Shown: positions 56,043-64,000 of the stretch, piece by piece | How the letters are laid out: every line of letters begins with the position of its first letter | Position numbering within the stretch: the stretch's first letter is position 1 | Assembly: GCF_001757995.1 (NCBI RefSeq) | Contig: NZ_LXLV01000066.1 | Span: 1 to 64,000, forward strand | DNA length: 64,000 nucleotides | Source: Bacillus mycoides | GTDB taxonomy: Bacteria; Bacillota; Bacilli; Bacillales; Bacillaceae_G | Direction of reading: 5' to 3' | Made by a program: the position numbers and the translations under genes | Notes under the pieces: model-generated | What the model saw: only the letters and a program-made list of their open reading frames with translations | Database searches by the model: none | Told to the model about the DNA's origin: nothing

Positions 56043-57071
56043 TTAAATATGTTGTACATTTTCTTGTTTTGCTAATTCATCTACAACTAACGTTACAAGA
56101 TCTACAACACGACGAGAGTAGCCCCACTCGTTATCATACCAAGCAAGTACTTTCACTTTACGCTCACCCATTACCATTGTAGATAAACCATCAATAATAG
56201 CTGAGTGTGTATTTGTATTAAAGTCGATAGACACTAAAGGCTCATCGCTGAATTCTACAATTCCTTTTAACGCACCGTTTGCAACATTTTTGAATGCTTC
56301 ATTAATATCTTCAACTGTTACATCACGTTTTACGTCTACTACTAAATCAACAAGAGACACGTTTGGCGTTGGTACACGAAGTGCCATACCATGAAGTTTT
56401 CCGTTTAAGTGTGGAAGAACTTTTGCAAGCGCTTTCGCGGCACCCGTCGTTGTCGGAATGATAGACTGTCCGCAAGCACGCGCTCTTCTTAAATCTTTAT
56501 GTGGGTTATCAATATTTTTTTGGTCATTTGTATAAGCGTGAACAGTTGTCATTAAACCGTTTTCAATTCCGAACTGCTCATCTAACACCTTTACAACAGG
56601 CGCTAAACAGTTTGTTGTACAAGATGCATTTGAAATAACGGTATGTTTTGTAATATCTAATTGGTCTTCGTTCACACCAACTACGATTGTTACATCTTCA
56701 TTTTTACCAGGCGCTGTTAAAATAACTTTTTTCGCTCCAGCTTCAACATGAAGAATTGCTTTTTCTTTCGCGTTAAATTTACCAGTTGCTTCAATTACAA
56801 CTTCAACACCTAGATCTTTCCAAGGCAATTCCTTCGGATCACGGTTGTTTAAAAGGCGAATCATTTTCCCATCTACTAATAAGTGATCTTCAAATGCTTC
56901 CACTGTTCCGTCAAACTTACCATGTACTGTATCATATTTAATTAAATGTGCTAACGTTTCGGACGGATAGCTTGCGTTGATTGCTACAATTTCGAATGCG
57001 CTTTCTTTTATTGCTTGACGAAACACCATTCTCCCAATACGTCCAAATCCATTAATTGCCACACGAGTCAT
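56043..57071 (-). CDS. gapB: Gluconeogenic glyceraldehyde-3-phosphate dehydrogenase GapB
   Basis: This 342-aa enzyme has the NAD(P) motif 'INGFGRIGRM', catalytic Cys in 'SNASCTTNCLAPV' (~152) and 'WYDNEWGYSRRVVDLV' near the C-terminus. Position between speD and coaE, as in B. subtilis, and residues after the Rossmann motif ('INASYPSETLAHL' rather than the glycolytic 'NDLTD' type) point to GapB, the NADP-preferring gluconeogenic form. CcpN repression is known in B. subtilis; no site was identified here. Confidence 0.93.
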   Translation of the reverse strand: MTRVAINGFGRIGRMVFRQAIKESAFEIVAINASYPSETLAHLIKYDTVHGKFDGTVEAFEDHLLVDGKMIRLLNNRDPKELPWKDLGVEVVIEATGKFNAKEKAILHVEAGAKKVILTAPGKNEDVTIVVGVNEDQLDITKHTVISNASCTTNCLAPVVKVLDEQFGIENGLMTTVHAYTNDQKNIDNPHKDLRRARACGQSIIPTTTGAAKALAKVLPHLNGKLHGMALRVPTPNVSLVDLVVDVKRDVTVEDINEAFKNVANGALKGIVEFSDEPLVSIDFNTNTHSAIIDGLSTMVMGERKVKVLAWYDNEWGYSRRVVDLVTLVVDELAKQENVQHI

Positions 57072-57180
57072 AATATGTTATCCCCCTTGAATGCGTTATA
57101 CTATTTATCTCTAATCCCAATAATAGTATAACACAAAAAGGAGATATGTCACTAAGCATTTTCATTAATTTCACAATTTT

Positions 57181-57783
57181 TTAATCAATAATGTTCCATT
57201 CTTTCAAAATAGCCGCTAATTGTGTTTGCGTTTCAGCAATTGTGCCATCATTATAAATTACTTCATCCGCCCTCGTTACTTTTTCTTCTAATGACATTTG
57301 AGATTGAATACGCGCCGTTGCTTCTTCTTCCGAAAAATCATTCCGTTTCATTAAACGTTCTAATTGCGTATTCGGTGTGACTGCTACAACTAATACTCGA
57401 TCAACGAGATTTGTTAATTTACTTTCAAACAAAAGAGGGATATCTAACACAACCGCTTGCATGCCTTCTTTTATGTACATCTCCTTTTGTACATTCATTT
57501 CTTCACGCACTGCAGGATGAACAATTTTGTTTAACTGCAATCGTTTTTCTTCATTATAAAAAACGACACTCCCAAGCTGCGGCCGATCAAGCTCTCCATC
57601 TTTTTGTAACACTTCCGTTCCAAAGACATCTACAATTTTGTTATATGCTGGTTTCCCTCGTTCTACAACTTCTCGCGCAATAATATCTGCATCAATAACT
57701 GGTATATTTAGTTCGCGAAACATTTGTGATACTGTACTTTTCCCACTTGCAATGCCTCCCGTTAATCCAATTACTACTGTCAT
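57181..57783 (-). CDS. coaE: Dephospho-CoA kinase
   Basis: This 200-aa P-loop kinase ('[13 protein letters not shown]', residues 4-16) performs the last step of CoA synthesis. '[15 protein letters not shown]' and '[12 protein letters not shown]' are family motifs. The start is MTVVIGL with GGAGGAGG upstream; the longer frame overlaps ytaF. Confidence 0.95.
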   Translation of the reverse strand: MTVVIGLTGGIASGKSTVSQMFRELNIPVIDADIIAREVVERGKPAYNKIVDVFGTEVLQKDGELDRPQLGSVVFYNEEKRLQLNKIVHPAVREEMNVQKEMYIKEGMQAVVLDIPLLFESKLTNLVDRVLVVAVTPNTQLERLMKRNDFSEEEATARIQSQMSLEEKVTRADEVIYNDGTIAETQTQLAAILKEWNIID

Positions 57784-57835
57784 AATAACCCTCCTCCAAT
57801 ATAAAAGGCGCGAAACTAATGTTCCACGCCCATAC

Positions 57836-58468
57836 TTACATTTTCCAAATTCCAATAATAATGAGTAATACCCCAGGCAGGAATGTAAATTTTTGTAACC
57901 ATTTCATATTTGATAAAATCGTACCGAGCTTCATACCAATAAATAAAAACAAAGAACTCATAACCGCAACTAATATCGCCATCATCGCAGGTGCATAACC
58001 TAATAAAGATGCGCCAATTCCAGCACCAAACGAATCTACAGAAAGAGCGATACCGAGAAGTAGTGCTTCTCCTGCAGAGATAGTTCCTGATTTATCAAAA
58101 TCCGCAACAGTGGGTTTCCTCAAAATTTGAATCACTAGCCCTAGAGAAGCAATTTCTAGTTTCCAAACCTTCTCTTCTTGCTTTGATTCTTCTTTTTTAT
58201 CACTTCGGAAAAATTGATATAATACCCAAATACCTATTCCAATAAGAACAAACCCACCAATACGCGTTGCGATAACAGGTGAAAATATTTTCGCGATCAT
58301 ATGTCCAATTCCCATGGAAACGAGCATTACAGCTGCTGAACAGATCCCGATAATTATAATTGATCTTAGTGGAATTCTTACGCTCCTTAACCCGTATGTC
58401 AGCCCTACACTACAGCTATCTAAGCTTAATGTAAAAGCTAATAAAATAAGAGATAAATAAAGGTACAT
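57836..58468 (-). CDS. ytaF: Sporulation membrane protein YtaF (MntP-like)
   Basis: This 210-aa membrane protein has about six helices in two MntP-like halves ('[19 protein letters not shown]' and '[20 protein letters not shown]'). Between them lies an EF-hand-like loop, [12 protein letters not shown]. YtaF is required for efficient sporulation in B. subtilis; transport of a cation is inferred from the fold. It lies between coaE and mutM. Confidence 0.9.
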   Translation of the reverse strand: MYLYLSLILLAFTLSLDSCSVGLTYGLRSVRIPLRSIIIIGICSAAVMLVSMGIGHMIAKIFSPVIATRIGGFVLIGIGIWVLYQFFRSDKKEESKQEEKVWKLEIASLGLVIQILRKPTVADFDKSGTISAGEALLLGIALSVDSFGAGIGASLLGYAPAMMAILVAVMSSLFLFIGMKLGTILSNMKWLQKFTFLPGVLLIIIGIWKM

Positions 58469-58540
58469 CGGTAAGCTCCTCCCTTATACATAGCTCTGAT
58501 GTATGTATATGACAAATGCCTATCCGATGTTATCTCTTTT

Positions 58541-59371
58541 CTATATTCTAGGCTGACAAATTGGGCAATAATGCGTTCCTCTTCCGCCAACAACTGTTTT
58601 TTCTAATATCGTACCGCAAGTCACACATGGTTCTCCTTTTTTCCCGTATACATTTAGAAGTTCTTGGAACGAACCAATTTGCCCTTGCGAATTAATATAC
58701 GTTCTAATTGTACTTCCGCCCCGCTTTACTGCTTCGCCTAGCGTTGTAACAATTGCTTCGTACACTCTTTCGATTTCTTCTTCCGTTAAAGATGACGCTT
58801 CTCGTTCTGGATGGATGTGAGAACGGAATAAAACTTCATCTACATATATATTCCCAAGCCCTACTAAAAGACGCTGGTCTAATAATACAACCTTTATTTT
58901 ACGATTTGTCTTTTGCAATCTTTCTTGTAAATACTGTGGTGTCAATTCAGCATCAAATGGCTCTGGACCTAAGTCAGCAAGGGGCATTTGATTCAATTCT
59001 TCGCCTTTCTTAAAGAGATGCATCGTACCAAACTTTCTCACATCTTTATAATGTAATTCAGTTCCATCTGTAAATAGGAAACGGACGTGCGTATGTTTAT
59101 CAATCGGCTCATCCTCCTGATGAAGCAAAAACTTACCTTCCATACGCAAATGTGAAACAATTACATAGTTCGTTACATACAAAAGCAAAAACTTGCCTCT
59201 TCGCTTTATATTTTCAATCTTCTCGCCTCTCAGCATGTCTTTAAAGATTTCTGCATCATCCGGTCGTTTTACTATTTTGGGATAAGTTACAATAACATCT
59301 TCAATCACTTTTCCCGTTACAAGATTTTCAAGTGTCCGTCTAACGTTTTCAACCTCTGGTAATTCAGGCAT
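58541..59371 (-). CDS. mutM: Formamidopyrimidine-DNA glycosylase
   Basis: This 276-aa repair enzyme removes 8-oxoguanine and nicks DNA. Catalytic Pro and Glu are in the N-terminal PELPEVE. The helix-two-turn-helix ('GLGNIYVDEVLFRSHIHPE', ~170) and C-terminal zinc finger (CVTC...CPIC) with 'GRGTHYCPICQ' are intact. It starts 12 bp after polA, so they form a repair operon. Confidence 0.96.
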   Translation of the reverse strand: MPELPEVENVRRTLENLVTGKVIEDVIVTYPKIVKRPDDAEIFKDMLRGEKIENIKRRGKFLLLYVTNYVIVSHLRMEGKFLLHQEDEPIDKHTHVRFLFTDGTELHYKDVRKFGTMHLFKKGEELNQMPLADLGPEPFDAELTPQYLQERLQKTNRKIKVVLLDQRLLVGLGNIYVDEVLFRSHIHPEREASSLTEEEIERVYEAIVTTLGEAVKRGGSTIRTYINSQGQIGSFQELLNVYGKKGEPCVTCGTILEKTVVGGRGTHYCPICQPRI

Positions 59372-59383
59372 TTCATCACTTCC

Positions 59384-62017
59384 TTATTTCGCGTCGTACC
59401 AAGTTGGGCCATAAGAATAATCCACTTTTAACGGAACTGCCAATTCAATTGCATGCTCCATTACTTCAGGTACAAGCTGCTCTAGTTTTTCCAATTCTTC
59501 TTTTGGCGCTTCAAATATCAATTCATCGTGTACTTGCAGGAGAAGACGCGCTTCTAATCCCTCTTCTTCTAAACGATCCGCCATAATAATCATAGCCTTT
59601 TTAATAATATCCGCCGCACTACCTTGAATTGGTGTATTCATTGCAGTACGCTCTGCAAAGCTACGCAAATTAAAGTTACGGCTCGTAATTTCTGGAATGT
59701 AACGACGGCGATTTAATAACGTTGAAACATATCCTTTTTGCTTCGCATCTTTTACAATGTCAGCCATATATTCTTGTACTCCAGGGAAGCTTTCTAAATA
59801 CCTTTCAATAAATTCCCCTGCCGCTTTTCTCGTGATTCCTAAGTTTTGTGAAAGGCCGTAATCACTAATACCGTATACAATGCCGAAGTTTACAGCTTTT
59901 GCTTGTCGTCTCATATTAGATGTCACTTCATCTTTTCCAACACCGAATACATCCATAGCTGTTTTCGTATGAATATCCATGTCATGTTGGAACGCTTCAA
60001 CTAAACCTTTATCTTTTGCAATGTGAGCAAGCACACGAAGTTCAATTTGTGAATAATCGGCTGCGTACATAATCCATCCTTCTTCTGAAGGAATAAACGC
60101 CTGACGAATCTTCCTTCCCTCTTCTAAGCGAATCGGGATATTTTGCAAGTTTGGTTCCGTTGAACTTAGTCGTCCCGTTTGCGTTAACACTTGGTTAAAG
60201 CGAGTGTGAATTTTAGATGAATCGTCATGTACAACTTTTAATAACCCTTCAATATACGTAGAGTTTAGTTTCCCTAATTGACGGTAGTGTAAAATCTTCG
60301 GAATGATTGCATGATGATCCATAAGCTTGTCTAGTACATCAGCAGACGTAGAATAACCTGTTTTCGTCTTTTTAATAACAGGTAAATTTAAGTTCTCAAA
60401 CAGAATAACCCCAAGCTGCTTCGGTGAATTAATATTAAATTCCGTTCCTGCAAGCTCATAAATCTCTTTTTCCATTTCCTTTAATCTACCCGCAAGCTCT
60501 TCTCCCATATTGCGGAGACGCTCCGTATCAACTGTAACACCTTTCACTTCCATGTCAGCTAATACACGAGCAAGAGGTAATTCTAACTCTGTAAATAGTT
60601 CATATTGCTCATTCTTTTCTAATTCTTCCTCGAAGGTTTGCTTCACATCATATAATACATGCACTTTACGAGCTACATGCTCAGCTACTACCTCTTGCTC
60701 CGGAACAGCACGCTTCGCACCTTTTCCGTAAACTTCTTCGTCAGATTTTACCGCATGTGTTTCTTTCATTTTCGCAACAGCACGGAAATCTTTATCGGTA
60801 TCAGCTGGATCAAGTAAATAAGCGGCAATTAATAAATCAAAATCAATTCCCTGAATATCTACACCATTCCATTTGAGCGCAACGATAGCACGCTTCGCAT
60901 CAAATGTATGTTTTCTCATTTCCCTATTTGCAAGCCACTCTTTAAAAGCATCTGATTTAAGAGCAACATCGGCCGGAATGAAGTAACAACCATTTTCATT
61001 TTGAATACCAAAACCTTGAATATCGGCTTTATGATAGTTATCTTCTTGTACTTCAACAATAAGCGCACTATCTTGCTGAAGCATTTCTTCTGTAACTTCT
61101 TCTACAATATCAAATGTAATATCATCTAATTCAGCTGGAGCCGTTTCCTCCGGCGTAACGCCTAATTTATTTAAAAGGGATGTAAATCCTAAATTCTCGA
61201 ACATTGGAATTAAATCGCTTGGTTCATACCCTTTATATGCCATATCATCTACATGCACAGTAATCGGTGCGTCTGTAATAATAGTCGCAAGTTCTTTACT
61301 CATAAGAGCTTGTTCTTTATTTTCTTCTAACTTTTCTTTTAATTTCTTGCCACTTACTTGATCTAAGTTTTCATATACCGCTTCTACCGTTTCAAATTGT
61401 GTTAACAATTTAATCGCAGTTTTTTCACCAACACCTGGTACACCTGGAATGTTATCTGATTGATCTCCCATTAAACCTTTCATGTCGATAATTTGCTTTG
61501 GTGATAAGCTATATTTCTCAAATAAAGCTTCTTTCGTATATTCATCTACTTCTGTAATCCCTTTGCGAGGAATACATACGAGTGTATTATCTGAAACAAG
61601 TTGCAGTAAATCTTTATCTCCTGAAATAACTTTCACATGAAACCCTTGCTCACTCGCTTCTTTCGCTAACGTCCCCATAATGTCATCCGCTTCATAATTT
61701 TCCAGCTCATAACGCGGTACATTGAATGCATCAAGCATCTCACGAATAAACGGGAATTGCTCTGATAACTCAGGTGGAGTCTTTTGACGCCCTCCCTTAT
61801 AATCACTATACGTTTTATGACGGAATGTTGTTTTCCCCGCATCAAACGCCACAAGCATATGCGTCGGTTTTTCTTCCTCTAATATTCTCATTAGCATCAT
61901 CGTAAAACCATAAATTGCGTTCGTATGTATACCTTTGTCGTTATTTAAAAGCGGTAGTGCAAAGAAAGCACGATACGCGATATTATTACCATCTACTAAT
62001 ACGACTTTTTTTTCCAA
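59384..62017 (-). CDS. polA: DNA polymerase I
   Basis: This 877-aa polymerase has an N-terminal 5'-3' exonuclease (FEN) domain (~1-290), a middle 3'-5' exonuclease-like domain with poor acidic motifs (probably inactive), and a family A polymerase domain ('TQTGRLSSTEPNLQNIPIR', 'AADYSQIELRVLAHI', 'LLQVHDELIFE'). TTG at 62017 is the likely start, with GGGGAGG 8 bp upstream. It fills Okazaki and repair gaps and is followed by mutM and coaE in the same direction. Confidence 0.96.
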   Translation of the reverse strand: MEKKVVLVDGNNIAYRAFFALPLLNNDKGIHTNAIYGFTMMLMRILEEEKPTHMLVAFDAGKTTFRHKTYSDYKGGRQKTPPELSEQFPFIREMLDAFNVPRYELENYEADDIMGTLAKEASEQGFHVKVISGDKDLLQLVSDNTLVCIPRKGITEVDEYTKEALFEKYSLSPKQIIDMKGLMGDQSDNIPGVPGVGEKTAIKLLTQFETVEAVYENLDQVSGKKLKEKLEENKEQALMSKELATIITDAPITVHVDDMAYKGYEPSDLIPMFENLGFTSLLNKLGVTPEETAPAELDDITFDIVEEVTEEMLQQDSALIVEVQEDNYHKADIQGFGIQNENGCYFIPADVALKSDAFKEWLANREMRKHTFDAKRAIVALKWNGVDIQGIDFDLLIAAYLLDPADTDKDFRAVAKMKETHAVKSDEEVYGKGAKRAVPEQEVVAEHVARKVHVLYDVKQTFEEELEKNEQYELFTELELPLARVLADMEVKGVTVDTERLRNMGEELAGRLKEMEKEIYELAGTEFNINSPKQLGVILFENLNLPVIKKTKTGYSTSADVLDKLMDHHAIIPKILHYRQLGKLNSTYIEGLLKVVHDDSSKIHTRFNQVLTQTGRLSSTEPNLQNIPIRLEEGRKIRQAFIPSEEGWIMYAADYSQIELRVLAHIAKDKGLVEAFQHDMDIHTKTAMDVFGVGKDEVTSNMRRQAKAVNFGIVYGISDYGLSQNLGITRKAAGEFIERYLESFPGVQEYMADIVKDAKQKGYVSTLLNRRRYIPEITSRNFNLRSFAERTAMNTPIQGSAADIIKKAMIIMADRLEEEGLEARLLLQVHDELIFEAPKEELEKLEQLVPEVMEHAIELAVPLKVDYSYGPTWYDAK

Positions 62018-62060
62018 ACTACAAACCTCCCCATACAAATTTGAAACGATTTTTCCACAG

Positions 62061-62129
62061 AAAAAACCGTTCTTTTCCTCTCTCTATATTAACATGACTA
62101 ATAGAGAGAAGAAAAATAACGGTTTTTTT
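62061..62129. terminator. Long bidirectional hairpin between phoR and polA
   Basis: Imperfect arms of about 32 bp (AAAAAACCGTT...TCTCTCTAT with ATAGAGAGA...AACGGTTTTTTT) end in T-runs in both directions. It probably ends phoPR transcripts. Confidence 0.8.
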
Positions 62130-62171
62130 CTATCATATATAAACAGACTTACATTGGCATAAAAGGGAAGT

Positions 62172-62300
62172 GACGAGAATAGCATAACTACTCTCGTCCA
62201 AAATTACTCCTTGGATGAAGGGGTTTTCATGTATTATATTAACAGAGCTTTATTAATATTTAATTAAGACAATGTTAATATATTGTAAATATCCTTCATC
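62172..62300 (-). promoter_or_regulatory. phoR-polA intergenic region with Pho-box-like repeats
   Basis: On the minus strand TTAACA, TTAATT and TTAATA start exactly 11 bp apart (complements of 62274-62279, 62263-62268 and 62252-62257), the spacing of PhoP boxes. They lie inside an inverted repeat GGATGAAGG/CCTTCATCC (62213-62221 and 62292-62300). A hairpin GACGAGA/TCTCGTC is nearby. Confidence 0.5.
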
Positions 62301-64000
62301 CTATTTTTCAGTAGCTGATTTTGGTAAAACAACTGTAAATGTTGTTCCTTCTCCAACCTCACTATCCACTGTAATCGTACCTTGATGTGCTTCAACTAAA
62401 TGCTTTACAATTGATAAACCAAGACCCGTTCCACCCGTATTTCTACTTCTCGCTTTATCAACTCGATAAAAACGTTCAAATATACGAGGGATTTCTTCTT
62501 TACTAATACCAATTCCAGTATCCGACACTTTTATATACGCATTATATTTATCCTCAAATAATTCAACAGAAACAACGCCTCCAGCCGGCGTATATACGAT
62601 CGCATTATTAATTAAATTAATAAAGATTTGTTTTAAGCGGCTCGGATCTCCAATAACAGAAACTCGTTTCAATACATTCACTTGTAACGAGATTTCTTTT
62701 TCTCCCGCTTTATTATCAAGCACCATGTGTATGTCTTCAAGAAGTCCCTTCATATCAACCGTACCCATATTTAACTTAAATCCTTGTTGCTCGATCTTTG
62801 ACAAATCTAATAAATCTTCAATTAATCCTTGCATGCGTTCACTTTCTTTTAGAATAATATGTAAGAAATGTTCACAAAATCTTTTGTTATCCATCGCCCC
62901 ATCTAAGAGCGTTTCTGAAAAGCCTTTAATAGAAGTAATCGGTGTCTTCAATTCATGAGAAACATTCGCTAAAAAGTCTTTTCTCATTTGTTCTAATTTC
63001 TTCAGCTCAGTAATGTCATGGAATACGAGAACAATCCCTTTCCACTCATGGTTCGTCCCAATAATTGGCGCTCCATATACCTCGAAATGCTTTCGCTCAA
63101 TACCAAGCGGCAATAACATTTGTTTACGCACTTTCACTTCTGTCATAAAAATTTCTTCCACAAGCTCAATAATTTCCGTATGGTGAAACGATTCATAATA
63201 TAAACGATTTAAATATTCTTCATCAGTTACGTGGAAAGTTTCCTTATAAGAACGGTTTACAAGGTTTATATAACCACGACTATCAATTAAAATCATTCCA
63301 CTTCCCATATTTTCAATTAATGTGTGTAAACGATCTTGTTGCATTTCTTGTTCAAGTGTCATCTCTTGTAAATTACGAGCTAAAATATTAATTGCTTTAC
63401 TCAGCATTCCTGTTTCATCCGAATGACTTTCATATGCACGCGCTTTATAATTACCCTTCGCTAATTCAATCGCAACTTTCGTAACTGATTCAATCGGCCT
63501 AATATATTGCCCTGTAATTTTCACCCCAAGGAATACAACTACGAGACAAGCAATGACAAATCCGATAATTAATAATCCCCACGTTTTTTGGTGAACGTCC
63601 CTCAAAGTATCAATTGTACTTTTCACCAAAATGTATCCTTGTTTCCCTTCTACATCCTGGACGAACACCGCATGATAAAATTCATTCTTTTGATCTGTTT
63701 CTTTCGTAATGACTTTATTTCTTTGCTTTGCTGTTTCGGAAGAAAGTTCTTTAATCATCTCTTGACTAAATGCAGATGGTTGCCCTCCGCTATATTGAAC
63801 TTTCTTTTTTTCATCAACAAATATAATAGAAGCTGGTATTTTTTCTTCTAACTTTTCAAATACATAAGGCTTTTTTAAAACAGCATCAAACCCTTGCTCT
63901 TCTGCTAATACCGCAACATACTGTGTCTCTTTTACCATTCTCTCTTTAGCATGATCTATATAGTAGTTTTCAAATGCAGTTTCTAATAATACACCTAGTC
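62301..64000 (-). CDS. phoR: Phosphate-response sensor kinase PhoR, partial
   Basis: The gene runs off the right edge; 565 residues are visible and the N-terminal transmembrane helix is missing. Seen in order: extracytoplasmic PAS-like sensor (~25-125), second transmembrane helix ('WGLLIIGFVIACLVVVFLGVKI'), HAMP, PAS ('LIENMGSGMILIDSRGYINLVN'), HisKA ('FLANVSHELKTPITSIKGF') and HATPase ('DTGIGISKEEIP', 'GTGLGLSIV'). Position next to polA, as in B. subtilis, supports PhoR, which activates PhoP under phosphate limitation. Confidence 0.92.
   Translation of the reverse strand, partial: LGVLLETAFENYYIDHAKERMVKETQYVAVLAEEQGFDAVLKKPYVFEKLEEKIPASIIFVDEKKKVQYSGGQPSAFSQEMIKELSSETAKQRNKVITKETDQKNEFYHAVFVQDVEGKQGYILVKSTIDTLRDVHQKTWGLLIIGFVIACLVVVFLGVKITGQYIRPIESVTKVAIELAKGNYKARAYESHSDETGMLSKAINILARNLQEMTLEQEMQQDRLHTLIENMGSGMILIDSRGYINLVNRSYKETFHVTDEEYLNRLYYESFHHTEIIELVEEIFMTEVKVRKQMLLPLGIERKHFEVYGAPIIGTNHEWKGIVLVFHDITELKKLEQMRKDFLANVSHELKTPITSIKGFSETLLDGAMDNKRFCEHFLHIILKESERMQGLIEDLLDLSKIEQQGFKLNMGTVDMKGLLEDIHMVLDNKAGEKEISLQVNVLKRVSVIGDPSRLKQIFINLINNAIVYTPAGGVVSVELFEDKYNAYIKVSDTGIGISKEEIPRIFERFYRVDKARSRNTGGTGLGLSIVKHLVEAHQGTITVDSEVGEGTTFTVVLPKSATEK

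Overview
The window is chromosomal DNA of a Bacillus cereus-group bacterium (B. cereus / B. thuringiensis / B. anthracis type). The evidence is low G+C, Gram-positive ribosome-binding sites with many TTG/GTG starts, a spore-type collagen-like protein, SspI, YtxC and YtaF sporulation proteins, a petrobactin-type uptake pair (fpuA-fpuB), a complete heme-iron isd locus with sortase B, and the Bacillus gene order thrS-ytxC-dnaI-dnaB-nrdR-speD-gapB-coaE-ytaF-mutM-polA-phoR. No rRNA, tRNA, CRISPR array, prophage or intact insertion sequence was seen. The exact strain cannot be told from sequence alone.

Region 1 (1-13 kb, accessory and envelope): the 5' end of a collagen-like gene, running off the left edge; Fur-boxed fpuA plus the fused permease fpuB; a lipoprotein; a DinB-family protein; then a bacitracin/linearmycin-type stress module on the minus strand. 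That module has a response regulator, a one-TM histidine kinase, an ABC ATPase, an overlapping 53-aa membrane peptide missed by length cutoffs, two ABC-2 permeases and a DUF4097 protein. Its promoter region carries three direct repeats 11 bp apart that look like the regulator's site.

Region 2 (13-21 kb, heme iron): isdG convergent to the operon isdC - six-NEAT hemophore/anchor protein - isdE - isdF - ATPase - srtB. Both transcription units have Fur operators; isdC has three. The large NEAT protein has an internal 417-bp duplication and an 18-bp repeat array.

Region 3 (21-40 kb): a BrnQ-family transporter behind a T-box whose specifier reads as threonine, a pseudouridine synthase, mutS2-polX, cvpA-zapA, rnhC, a small frameshifted gene, an SDR enzyme, asnS and pheS-pheT (each with a T-box), a 23S/tRNA methyltransferase, sspI and an HD hydrolase. 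A 41-bp non-coding tandem repeat lies between asnS and pheT.

Region 4 (40-64 kb): CPBP protease, two paralogous membrane proteins, a TetR-EmrA-EmrB drug efflux unit with a leader terminator, an M42 peptidase, a dUTPase, infC-rpmI-rplT with its L20-type leader, thrS with a T-box, ytxC, a structured IS605-like remnant, dnaI-dnaB, nrdR, speD with an unexplained structured leader, gapB, coaE, ytaF, mutM, polA and the partial kinase gene phoR.

RNA-level control is the strongest theme: four T-boxes, an L20 leader, a speD leader with a possible anti-Shine-Dalgarno, an emrA leader terminator and one candidate small RNA. Iron (Fur) control is the second.
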